Assembly (NCBI GenBank): GCA_006937955.1
Contig: SSNP01000001.1
Coordinates: 9,266,082-9,330,081 of the forward strand
Direction of reading: 5' to 3'
DNA from: Pachypanchax playfairii
Lineage: Eukaryota > Chordata > Actinopteri > Cyprinodontiformes > Aplocheilidae
Length of the DNA stretch: 64,000 nt
The notes beneath the pieces were generated by a model that worked only from the letters and a program-made list of their open reading frames with translations, made no database searches and was not told where the DNA came from. The first letter of the stretch is position 1; each line of letters begins with the position of its first letter. Below are positions 12,889 to 23,640 of the stretch, piece by piece. The position numbers were made by a program, and so were the translations under genes.

Positions 12889-15800
12889 TAATTATAAACT
12901 GTTTATCTTTCCTGTTTTTATTTATTCTAAAACTACTAGACTGGCTAATACCAGCTAAAAAGCTAGTTTCACTTGATTTTAGCAGAAATAACAAGTTAAT
13001 AAATTTAATTCATTCATTCATTCATGTCTGCATGATTATAGAGGTTATAAAATTGAAAGAAAATGTCTTTCTACTGATAAATGTAGGATGACTTAACACT
13101 CTGCACTGTAACATTGCAGATCAAAATAAAGATATTTGTGTGTCCTTGACCTGTTTAACCTGTTCCCACATCTCACAGTATTTGCACAGCAGTTTGTGTT
13201 GTCTTGTGAGTTGCACACAGATAGTGTCTGGTTGCATAACTGGTCACCACTTCTTACCTCACACTGACATTGTGAAGGGGAGAGTGATGACAAGCATCTC
13301 GGCTCATTTCTCAGTCTGTTTCGACTTTAAATATACAACAGTTTCTATTTGCTTTGTTAACAGAGAGACAGGAGCCTGTTTCTGTCTTTTAAACCTAAAA
13401 TGAATCAACTTAGTACCTAAAATCTTCCAGTACTTTACATATAACGTATATTTTTGTCTGTTTCTGGCTAAAATAAATTCATTTTCATTAATTAGTGATT
13501 TCAGGTCAGCAAACAGAATGATTAATTTATTATCACCAGAACAGAACAGAACTCGGCCCAGACAGCTTCCTGATGTGTCTTTGTGTCGCAGCCTGTTAAT
13601 TGACTACAATCACATTATCTATACGGAGATCTGAGCAGAACAGAGCAGCAGAGCGGAGAGAGCTTACCGCTCTGTAACACAACTGTACCCCCACTTCATC
13701 CATCCATTTGTGTTTTTATGACGTAAAGTAGCTGCATTTTCTCACAGACGCTGGATCCAAATCATGCTGTGTTCATGTCAGGTTGATAGACAACGCAGTT
13801 TTAACCTGTAACCTTGCTGCATGTCTGAGGCAAACTAGTGAATGTCATAATTATTGTTACTGTCTGTCACAGTGTTTGCATAACTGAGTGATGTAGGAGG
13901 ATCAATGTGCATCGACTGAATCTCACACGGTCCAGTTTAACCTTCAGTTTTAAGCCAACCGTGTTGTTTCTTATCTGTGCTGTAAAAAACACGGAAACAT
14001 TTTCAAATACTTTGGTTCTATTCATCCGTTTTCTTTCTCCTTTCTGAGATCGGTAACTGATAGGGAAACCACAACATCCCTCTCCTCAGTGACACTCCAG
14101 CTCCTTGTGGTGGATCTCCAATCTGCCATAAAAAACAAACAAACAAAGATTCTTAGACCTCTTGGTTTTAAGGCAATGACTCACCTCCAACCTGGAGAAA
14201 ACTTGCTCTCCAGCCACTTTACATTCAGCTACAAGCTGCTCAAGTTTGTCCTGAAGGTCACGACCTGAAAACACAAAGATAATCAAATTAACTGTGTGAC
14301 ATCTACCAAAAAACTGTTTTTATATACGCTTGAGGAAAAATGTTCTCAGGTTTGAACCTTTTTGGTCACAGAATACTAAAATAAAAACTTTAGAACAACC
14401 AACAAACTGTCTCCATCTTTCTGTCTGAAAGATTATAATTCTAGCTGAGTTCTTGTGGTTGAAGGGTCTTCATCCCACATCAATGAGCACAAACCCACAA
14501 TGAATGGACTCTTTGTGACAGAGAGACAACAATCAGTTCAGCATTCCTCTAACAAGGACTGTTTGTTTCTGACGGACAAACATGATTCATTCCTCATTAA
14601 AACGCTTCAATCTATTAGAATTTACACAAAATATCTTCAAGTATAAATATGTAAAAATCCTCCAGAGACCTGGTTCTATTCAGGACCTGAACTAAGAACT
14701 CCAAAGAGATCTAAAAACAGATTTATGCAGACTTGGATAATTATTTGTGGAAAAAAGAATGAAAAAAAAAAAGAAGTGATGTTGCTTTTAATTGAATGTA
14801 AAGATCAAAAGATTGAACAACTTTTCCAGCTCATCTTTAAATAAAATACATGGTGCCTGAATTCTTACATGGCCAAAAATAAAGAAACACATCCAACCCA
14901 ATCAGAACGATTGTATTTTTTTTCCCCAATGTTTGTTTTAAATTTATAGCTCTTTATCTAGATTGTTTTATTTCATAACCTGTCAGTCTGGGCTGTAAAA
15001 AGTTGTAGTTTTACTTATTAACTTTGTTTTAGATGTGTGAACAAGGGTAAGTTGGTAAAACATTAACATGCTGCAATACAGAAGCAGTGAATTTTCAGTA
15101 AAAACACTAGATTTGTTATATTTCATCTAATTAGGTGTGGATATAAATACAACTTTGAAAATTCCCCAAAAAACATTGTCTTTATTTATGTTGGAATGAT
15201 GTCAAGAGATTTTTATTCTTTTTCTTACAAGTTTCCCAGTAATTATGACAGAAAGTCTCACATTTGTCTCATAATAACACTCAAAGTGTATTTAAAATTT
15301 TCCTGATTAAATGAAATCATTAGACTTTGACTGAAACATTAAAAACTTCCCCTCTGCTCTTATTTCAATCTGTGGGAATTAGTATGAAGGATTTTCTTAA
15401 CATTTTCTATCAGTATCTGTCGAACTCACGTGTCTGAGAACAAACGAACAACTTCAAAGGTTTTCACATGTGAATGAATCACATCCTGTCCAGTATCAGC
15501 TCTGTTGTTTTATTTACTGCACAAAGAGTCAAAACAAAATTTAAGGTTTGTAACTTTCCATCAGCTGCTCCTGTTATATGTTATCACGTCATTGTTGCAT
15601 CTTTCAATGCTCATTTCCTTTTTGTTGGTATTGAACTTGTGTAAAGTCACTGACATCATGATCTTTCTGTTTGTTGCACTTTAATCTGAGCTTCTTTTAT
15701 TTAGCAGCCGGTTGAGAAGCCAGACAAGCTTTAAAATATAAAGAACTATTTTAATTAACTGTTTTAAAATTGTGACAAATTGTTCAGTCTTTGCTGTAAA

Positions 15801-16738
15801 TACTAAAAAGGTCTTTTATTGTCTTTATCCTTTTGCATTTACTTAAAACTGTTTTAATGTGCAAAAGTAATAGTTATCTCGGTGGATCATAACATGTTTT
15901 ATGCAAATTAAACTAACATGTTTCTGCTAAAAATATATCAACAAAACCCTTTGATGATGTAAAGACTAAATTTGTTGATACTATTTTACCAGAATCTGTC
16001 CAGGCAGCAGTGTTTAGTGCCTGACTGAAAAAATAGAAGAATTTTTCTACGGTACACAACACTTGCGTGACAAGTTCTATAATGACTCAGTCACATGATG
16101 ATGTAACAACAAACAAATTGTGAAATTTTATGCCAGTCATGGAAACTTCCTTGTTGCAATTTCTCCCAAAGTGTCACAATTATGTCTCCGTTTCTCCAAA
16201 GTTGTCTCAGTTTATTTTCATTTTCATAATTTATAGAAACAAAATTGAAAAGCAACTGGGAAAAGTTTGAGAAGAGACTCTCTGCAACCACTGACATGAC
16301 AGCATGAGCCTGCGATTCACCTGAAGAACTAATGCAAATGTCTCGAGACTTTTTGGAAACTCTCTCACATGCTTTACACAATCATCCACCAACTTTCACT
16401 CCCAGTGAGGTTCAGTTGATGTGATTTCAGAGGTAAAACAAACGAGGCATCTTTAACATTTGATCTAAAGCAAATATTAATTTCCCTTTGAATTTTACTA
16501 TATAAAACCCAAAACTGTTGAATGTCAAAATCACAGAAAAACAAAACAGAGCTTTAATGCTGAAAAGATCATTTTGAACAACTGATGCTGAATTGCAGGT
16601 TTAAAAGCACCAGCTAACAGCTTGTAATGTGAGAATCGTGACCTCGTGTCCTTCCAGAGGAAACTTTACTCCGGTGGGTAACGCAAACCAGCATACCATC
16701 AGGAGAGTACAGGAGCGGGGACAAAACTCCGGCTCAGA
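12840..16738. repeat. Second copy of the 3.9-kb duplication
   Basis: This matches 8931-12829 base for base wherever compared. Unique sequence resumes at 16739 (TCTGGATTAATT). The only visible difference is that the copy starts part-way through the AAT array, as expected of a contig end. The possible exon recurs at 14185-14264 (minus). Confidence 0.95.
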
Positions 16739-17324
16739 TCTGGATTAATTTGACCGTATGGACCAAAGAGGGGAGAAAATAAGTGGATAACTGTAATTAG
16801 GAAGAATAAGGAGAGAGAAGAGTGAAAACTGAAAGATTAAAGAGAAACTTACGCTGTGCTGAAGGCCAGTTTTTGGGACAAACAAAAGCAACTGGTCAGC
16901 TGATCATTATAACACTTAAAAACCAAAACAAAAGATTATAATGAATTCTGTGGTGCACAAGAAGCTAATTGAGTTTGTAAGATGCGCTAATGCCTGTGTG
17001 CATCAGTAAAAAAAAAGATGGTGTTTTGAACAAGCAGGAGGTGTGATGGGAAGCTTGAATGCACTGCAGTAATCAAATAACGTCTTATTTCTCTCAGTCC
17101 TCCCTCGACAGAACTGGATTCAGGTTTGTTTTCTTAACTTACCTTTAACAAAAAACTGTAAATTTGGACTTTTTAAATCATATAAAGACCTGATGCTCTA
17201 TATCTATATAATCTTACCCCGTACAGGTAAATCTGACAGTTTGAATTGCAGTAGAAAAGAGATGTCATGTTTTCTCAGACTAGACTAGACAAAAGCAGCA
17301 GGTACAGAGAAAAAAAAAAGATGT
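16739..17324. other. Intergenic, no recognised gene
   Basis: Unique AT-rich sequence following the duplicated block. No feature is supported. Confidence 0.5.
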
Positions 17325-17560
17325 GGTCCGAGGATCGAACCCTGAGGAACCCCGAGGAACCCTGCAGATAAGAGGTTCCAAAGTGGATAGAAAAATAATT
17401 TTCTTTTACTCCGTTATGAATAAAATAAACCCATTAACACACCTTTAGTCCAAACCCAGTGCTCCAGACAAGAGATGAGTTTACTATGGTCAACAGTATC
17501 GAACACTGCAGCTAATATATGAACCAAGAGACTTCCAGAGTCTGTTGCTAAAAGAACATC
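17325..17560. repeat. Decayed dispersed teleost-type repeat
   Basis: Phrases such as GAACCCTGAGGAACCCC, CCAGTGCTCCAGACAAGAGA and TATGGTCAACAGTATCGAAC resemble a repeat that I recall as widespread in fish intergenic DNA. No intact coding frame remains. The family assignment is from memory only. Confidence 0.45.
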
Positions 17561-18639
17561 ACGATGTATCAGTGCCGTATTTTCAGTGTTTTTTATGCTC
17601 AGAAGAGTAAAAGTAAGCTGGATAAAAGAAAAGCATGAGCTGGCACATAAGTGCAGGTCTCTGCTTCACCGAGGCTCTCATTCGGTATCATTCTTATCAG
17701 CAGAGTGGGAGGAGGGGCGGTGAGGTTCGGTGGAAGTGACCTAGATAAGAGCTACACAAGGCAAGTGGGCTGGGCCACAAAGCTTACCCACCCCTGAGTT
17801 ATCAATGTTAGTCTCTCTGTTATCAACAGAAAATACTAATATGTTAGCATCAGCTAAACCTTGACTGTAAGAGATGCAACAGGACAATAATCCCAAATAC
17901 AACAACAAATCTGTCACTGAATGTTTGTAAAAGAAAAGAATGGACCCCATGAACTGGATTTACAAATCGTATAATCATTATGTGTATTTAGACTTTACAC
18001 AGTCTCTCTGTTTCCACTTTGTTTTTCTAGTTTGAAATGTTTTTTATACACTTGTATAGAAATTGATAAATCCTATTTATTATGTAATAATACATAAAAC
18101 CCAGGAATTAAAAAGTGTGTTTCTTATTTTTACCATGACTGCGAGTCACAAGCAGAATTTTGTTTTTATTTTTACACAGCAGAAATATTCTGATGCTGGA
18201 AGCAGCAGTTTCTCATGTGTATGCATGAGATGATGATGCGTACAGGAAATTTCTCACAAGCACCAGGAATCTCTCTTGTTGGCACGCAGATAGAAGTTTT
18301 GTTTTTATCCAGCATCCCTTTGGGTCTCTGTACAAATCTAAATAACATGATACTAAAATAAGTGTCTAACAGATGATTTCTATATTGAAGTTTGAGCCCA
18401 GAGCAGCATTCCACCCTGGAGCAGGTTCATGTCTCCTACACATCAAGGTCAGCCAAATCAATCGTTTCCTAAATCTGCTGAGTCATCACCTTCATCTATA
18501 CTCCAGAGATCCATTCATTATATTTATACTGGGGAACTTAAACAGTCTCTGTTCTAAATGATTTGTTTTTTATAACTTTACTTTGGACAGGAATGTCTTC
18601 TGAATCTGGTCCTCTCATCCAGCTGATTGAGGCAGATCA

Positions 18640-19720
18640 CCACCTTGTCATGGTTGAGTGGAGGAATAGACCCAGATGCAGGAAGGACTCGAGGAAACAG
18701 GTATATTGAGTAAAAAATCACCGTAAATAGGAAAACAAAAGGGTTGATATGACAGAAAAACAGACTACGTACAAAAAGATATGAAAGCAATAGAAACACA
18801 GGAAGCATGAGGAGACGGGACCAGGTGAATAAAAGAGGATCTGATGAAGTAAAGTGTGTTTTTCTGCAGAGGGAGGGTGATTACTGAGTGGGAACAGCTG
18901 GAGAAAAGGTTAATCAGGGGGCTGTTGAACAGGTGAGAACAAACCAGAAAGCGTGCATAGAAGAGCAGAATTCAAAACTAAATCACACAAAAGACAGAAG
19001 AAAACACGAGAGCTGCCCAAATATAAAAGAATGAGAAACTAGAAGAACATGAAAAAACAGCAGAACAAGACAAATCAAACTAAAACAACAATACAAGACT
19101 AAAAACAAAGAGTACAAAAAAAAACATCCAAAATAAAATCACAGAAAATCTTTATCAAAGTCTCATAAAAATCAAAAACAAACTCAAAAACCCAGAACCA
19201 GGACTCACCTGTTCTAAACCTTCTGGTTCATGTCTCACCTGCTTTCACTCATGTAATCTGCTTAGCTTGAAAATAGGGATTGTGAGGATTAAAATATCAC
19301 TTTATTCATCTGTTTGTATTGTGTTGAATAGTCGCACGTTAAACCAAATACAGGAAGGACAAAGAGACTCGAGGATTATACAAATAAAAAACTTTTTATG
19401 GAGGAAAACAATAAACTAACCTGGCAGCAAATACAACTTCCAGACAATATCACATGAAGCACAAAGAACAAAAAGAAAGCAGAGAATGACGTAGGAACCG
19501 ACACTGAGAACAAACGCAGGGACCAGGTGATTATTCAGGATGAAGGCAAAGGAACTAATCAGGTTGATGCAAGTCAGGTGTGACAAAATGAGTAAAATGA
19601 GGAGCAGAAGAAAACAGGACACAAAGAAATCAGACAAAGACTGAAAAACTAAATCCCACAGGGAACTATAGAAAAAAACAAAGACTTTTATAAACAAGCA
19701 ACGATACTGAGGCTATAAAC
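18640..19720. repeat. Purine-rich dispersed repeat remnants
   Basis: A-rich sequence with recurring phrases such as TGATTACTGAGTGGGAACAG, AGGTGAGAAC and GACCAGGTGA. A related block occurs at about 23860-24030 (TGATTGCTGAGTGAGGACAG), and similar wording appears at about 48165-48330. It is probably old copies of one dispersed element. No coding potential is seen, and the boundaries are approximate. Confidence 0.4.
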
Positions 19721-19750
19721 ACACATGCAACTAATGGAAAAATACCAAGA

Positions 19751-20208
19751 TCTGTATTAAAATTCGGGTGGTTCCGGCTCGTTCCGTCAGGCTGCTTCGT
19801 CAGCAGCTTGTGCATATTCATTATTCAAATTTGCTGGACTCAGATTGGCTAACAAACTAGCCTATGAGAGCACGGCATACTGTTTCTTGCCCTGCTGCGC
19901 ATGGCAACATCAAACGTTCTCTGTTTGCTACGTTATGCTACAGCTTTTAGCCAGCAGCATGCTAGGCGTGGTTTCAACTGCGGGAGCTGCCGAATACTAA
20001 CAAACAAAGGAGTTGTGACGAAACAGATACAGGACGTTCGAACTCGGGAGAAATTGGGTTTTACCACCTGCGTAGTTTTAGAGATAAAAACTAAAAGAGA
20101 AGTTGTTGACCTGTTTTCACACCCACTATGAAGGTAAGAACACCTGTGGAGCTAAAATATTCAACAGAAACCTCAGAAAACCTGTTTTTAATGGAAGGAC
20201 CTCTTTAA
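19751..20208 (+). mobile_element. TTAA-type MITE family A, copy 1 (5' truncated)
   Basis: It shares the family core (GATTGGCTAACAAACTAGCC, CAGCAGCATGCTAGGCGTGG, CTATGAAGGTAAGAACACCT) with the copies at 28352, 44005, 51614 and 57353. It ends in GACCTCTTTAA, a one-base variant of the family terminus. The first roughly 120 bases of the family are missing. The ATG-initiated open frame at 19901-20131 is within the MITE and is not a gene. Confidence 0.85.
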
Positions 20209-20261
20209 ATAATAGAAGTAGAAGTTAAAATTTACTGAGAGGATTTCAAAAAGGAAAAAAC

Positions 20262-20560
20262 GTCAACATTTCAATCACCTGAAGCTTCACAGAAACAAGA
20301 AAAAAGAAGCAAATGTGCTTTTCAGTTGTCTATTGTGAAATGTTCCTATTTCCTCTTACAAAATGTTTCTTCTGTAATATTCTGAAATCAATTTGACTTA
20401 AAAACTGTGAATTTGGCAGCATTGTTTTAAACACATCATATTTTAAAGAGTTCTTTTTCTTTCTACATCCCTCTTTACTGATGACTTCAATCAAAATAAA
20501 CCAACAGGCATTTCACTCCAGATGTTTATTTGCAGAAGTCTGGAGCTGAATTTTTCTGGT
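20262..20560 (+). repeat. Dispersed repeat pair, copy 1
   Basis: Diverged similarity to 33055-33435: both contain CTATTTCCTCTTA, TTTGACTTAAAAACTGTGAA, CAAAATRAACCA and CAGATGTTTATTTGCAG in the same order. The family is unidentified and no terminal repeats are visible. Confidence 0.6.
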
Positions 20561-20767
20561 GAGTGTGAGTATATTCTCACAACTTGCACTGTCTCTAATT
20601 TTCCTTCTGCGTTCATGTGTATTAATTATTAAATACATTTGCTATGTATTAGTCAGCTGATGACTGACGGGGTTTACAGACACAAGCATCACATGTTCTT
20701 TGTGGTCAAATTATTGCTCCAATAAGTTAAAGAAAATCTTAAACTTTTCAGAAGATCAAACTCTGAG

Positions 20768-21346
20768 TTAAAGGTGATATACCCGATTTCAAATTGCCTA
20801 TCTTAGAATGTCAACAAATGTAAACAAAGTCACAGAACTCTCAGCCCCTCCTGTCAGGTAGAGTTCCTAAGCCACGCCCCCCCAGGTTTGGAAACAGGCG
20901 TAGCCCCAGAAGACGATCGAATGCAAGACACTGGTCCGCAGTTCATTCAAGTACCGTAACATAGTGGAATCACCGGTAAGTGAAAACAATATAACAACCA
21001 ACAACTGACATTAATTGTAACTTTGTCCTGAACCTGACGCGGAACCAGCCGGCGGCTGTTTCTCCTGCTGTGACATGGTAGAGTGGCGAACACTCCCAGC
21101 AGTGGTGTTCTGCTGGAATATGTCTCAGTTTTTTAGGAGCACAGACGCCAAATAAATGCAGAAGTCCGTATGACTGGAGAGACTGTCCAATCATTCCTTT
21201 CAGGCCGAACCATTTGACTGGTTGATGTTTTTAGACAAATACGGGAGAACCACTTAATTATTTTTTTTACGTTTTTTTTAAATCTTCACAACATATTTTT
21301 GTATGTTAAGCTAATTTGTTATGCAAATTAAGGATAGCAGCTTTAA
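20768..21346 (+). mobile_element. TTAA-type MITE family B, copy 1
   Basis: The termini are TTAAAGGTGATAT and ATAGCAGCTTTAA, imperfect inverted repeats flanked by TTAA. The interior (CAGAACTCTCAGCCCCTCC, AAGCCACGCCCCCCCAGG, GAACACTCCCAGCAGTGGTG) matches the copy at 38468-38987. It holds about 95 internal bases (from about 20960) that the other copy lacks. No transposase is encoded, so it is non-autonomous. A TTAA target fits the piggyBac or Kolobok superfamilies. Confidence 0.85.
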
Positions 21347-22140
21347 ACTGCACATTTCTGACACAATGGACACCAAAAACTTTCAAAGTTTGTCACTAAC
21401 ACTCATAAAGTTGAACTTTACATTATTTGCAAAAAAGGAAATCACACAGGAAATCTGCAACTAAAATATTTACACAGCGCCTCTCACAGTTCGTGCATCA
21501 TAAAGACCTTCTTGAATATTAACTCTGATCTGAATGTAGTTCAGAATCTGCTTCCTACAGAAGCAGATTCACTGTTCACATAATATTTGGAAGCTAAAAC
21601 TGGACACAGTGTTCTCAAAAGTGACATCAGTGAAAATGTTGATTTTCAGAAATGTATACATTTGGCTGAACAGCATCATTAGCAGGTGAAAATATGAAGC
21701 AGGTTTCACACGATCAGAAGGGAAAATCCAGATGGGAAGAATAAAAAATGTTTGGGACTCATTTTCACGCGTATTCCACATTTATTTGAAGAACTTACTG
21801 CTTGTCTCTCACCAGTGAGTTGAAAGAAGAAGTGGAAATGAAAACCACTGATTCTGACTTGAGGTCAGACTTCAGTTTGGCTGCTAATCCCAGAAGTGCT
21901 AAATCAGATGTTTTATTGAACAGCTGTTGTGTATCCTCAACCTCTAATGGTAAAAAGATAAGTGTTTCAGTCTCCATGATGACTCAGACACCAGTAAGCT
22001 GCACTAGAAAGTTTGTCACATCTGAAAGATGCACTGAGAAGAAACAGTTTTTCCTGACTGAACTGTCCAATATTCATTTGCAGAAACCGCTTGTGGTTAT
22101 ATGTTGGGTTCAGTCCAGCACATTAGTACAAATCCATAAT
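21347..22140. other. Intergenic, no recognised gene
   Basis: A 156-codon plus-strand frame (21802-22272) begins here and runs into the hAT MITE. It is serine/threonine-rich and matches nothing I recognise, so I treat it as chance. Confidence 0.45.
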
Positions 22141-22148
22141 AACACAAG

Positions 22149-22454
22149 CAGGGCCGGTTCTGGGCATAGGCAGACTAGGCAATTGCCTAGGGCGCCCTCT
22201 GCTGGAGGGGGCGCCAAATTCTCTTTTTTTTTTTTTGAACAAACTGTTGGACACACTATTCCTCTCATGTAAAAAGCAAAATAAGTAATAATTAAATATC
22301 TATCTATTATCTCTACTGTTCATTTTAGTATAAATAAATATACGTAATTTGCAATGCAATCCAGTTATTGAGTTACGTTGTTTCTGTTCTGGACAGTAGG
22401 GGGCGCCAAAATCCTTTTCCGCCTAGGGCACCATGCAGCTCAGGGCCGGCCCTG
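22149..22454. mobile_element. hAT-type MITE with intact 8-bp target duplication
   Basis: The element begins CAGGGCCGG and ends CCGGCCCTG. It is flanked on both sides by the same 8 bases, AACACAAG (22141-22148 and 22455-22462). The 306-bp length, 8-bp duplication and CAGGG terminus are hallmarks of non-autonomous hAT elements. Inside are paired GCCTAGGGC and GGGGCGCC motifs near each end, and a poly-T run at about 22224-22235. There is no transposase. The perfect target duplication suggests a fairly recent insertion. Confidence 0.92.
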
Positions 22455-22475
22455 AACACAAGCATTTTAGCCTCA

Positions 22476-22748
22476 TCAGTATATAAAGGGAGGTGCTAAA
22501 GGAGGTGAAACGCGTGTGATATGATGGCAGCCAGCAGGATGTTTCATCTCATCCAACTGTCCCAACACTAACACAGATGAAATGAGGTAACAGAAACTGC
22601 TAGCAAAGAAGCAGGATCCCCGTCCTAAAGCATAAATAATTAAAGGTGAGAAATGCCAGGATTTAAATGATCTGATCATCTGGGATGAGAGGGATAAAAA
22701 AAGCTTTCTCAGGAAGTTCAACCTCTGCTGGACCTTCTTAATGAATGT
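22476..22748 (-). pseudogene. Decayed non-LTR reverse transcriptase, downstream part
   Basis: Minus-strand translation gives ATFIKKVQQRLNFLRK, matching the KKAQQRLYFLRQL segment that follows the catalytic region in Rex1-like and related LINE reverse transcriptases. The frame then degenerates. It is the continuation of the fragment at 23448-23640, from which it is separated by an inserted TIR element. It is non-functional. Confidence 0.75.
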
Positions 22749-23443
22749 GGCTGTGTCCAAATTCAGGGTCTGCATCCTCCGGAGGGTCTCTCCTATCCGG
22801 TATAAGGAGGAAGGCTCCTTCGAGGCAAAAGTAGGTGTCTTGTGAATTTAGACAGATTTCCTTCTGTTCCTGCCCTAACCCTCTGCGCATATCCGGTCGC
22901 CTAGCAACCCTGTCGATGCTAAGCAACAGCAATGAAAATGGAATGTAAATGAAGTGTCCTTCTTCTCACTATTAAACTTATTAAAATGTTGTCTTGTGTT
23001 CTGTAAAGTTTTATTTCTGTATATTCTTACATTTTGGTATTGTAAACATTTTCTACAAGTCATTAAACAACTCTAAAGTTCATTTTCATGTTAATAGATG
23101 ATCCATTTACTATAAAAAAATAAAGAAAATAAAAAATTAAAAACAATAAATTATGAGAAGTATTTCTTTCAATCAGTTTATAACATAAAACCAAAAACTT
23201 GATGAGAGCTCTTCATCCGTGTCCTCTTCTTCCTCACTGCTGGCTGAGAATTTCAAATTCGGAGAAAAGGAGGCCACATTCATATTCAAAGAATACTTGG
23301 AAATTGGGGTGTTTCTCAACGTCAAGGCGCCTCGCCTAACAAAGCAATGCCTTGGGGTGTTTCTCAACCTTCATTGCACCGCTGTAATGTTGCTTCCTTC
23401 AAATGAGACCTTGGAAATATGCAGCTGAATTTGGACACAGCCC
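22749..23443. mobile_element. TIR element inserted in the reverse transcriptase remnant
   Basis: The terminal inverted repeats are GGCTGTGTCCAAATTCAG (22749 onward) and CTGAATTTGGACACAGCC (ending 23442). ATGT occurs on both sides (22745-22748 and 23444-23447), a possible 4-bp duplication. The interior is about 695 bp and lacks a transposase frame. It holds a 17-bp direct repeat (23304-23320 and 23352-23368), and an X-box-like motif at 22896-22908. Removing it joins two halves of one reverse-transcriptase region, which supports these boundaries. Confidence 0.85.
22896..22908 (+). promoter_or_regulatory. RFX-type X-box motif inside the TIR element
   Basis: GTCGCCTAGCAAC fits the RFX X-box consensus GTNRCC-N(0-3)-RGYAAC. 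A second half-site-like AAGCAAC follows at about 22920-22926. RFX factors bind such sites in vertebrates. Binding here is untested. Confidence 0.45.
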
Positions 23444-23447
23444 ATGT

Positions 23448-23640
23448 CTGTGCTGGCAGTTTATTTCAGGTCCTGGATGATGGTGGTCCCCAGAAACCTG
23501 AATATGACCCCCATATCACAGCGCTGTTGTGTATAATAATGGGGGTCAGGGTGGAGCTCTAGATGGTTCTGCTGCACCGAAGGACCAGCTGTTCCACTTC
23601 CTGTCTGTAAGCAACTGGTTCCCATTGATCCTTCTGTCAT
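23448..23640 (-). pseudogene. Decayed non-LTR reverse transcriptase, upstream part
   Basis: Minus-strand reading gives AYRQEVEQLVLRCSRTI followed by a stop and, in another register, FRFLGTTIIQDLK then a stop. These match the block AYREEVEQL-WC-NN and the FKFLGTTISQDLKW block of Rex1-like LINE reverse transcriptases. Frameshifts and stops show it is dead. The catalytic FADD region is not preserved in the readable part. Confidence 0.75.

Noticed and set aside
12692..13091. Poly-Leu / poly-Asn open frames crossing the gap
   Set aside because: They translate the AAT microsatellite and the Ns; not genes.
8931..16738. Biological segmental duplication
   Set aside because: Apparent identity, a ten-N junction and a start inside a microsatellite fit an assembly overlap better.
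21802..22272. 156-codon plus-strand ORF
   Set aside because: No recognisable motif or splice support, and its last third is the hAT MITE.
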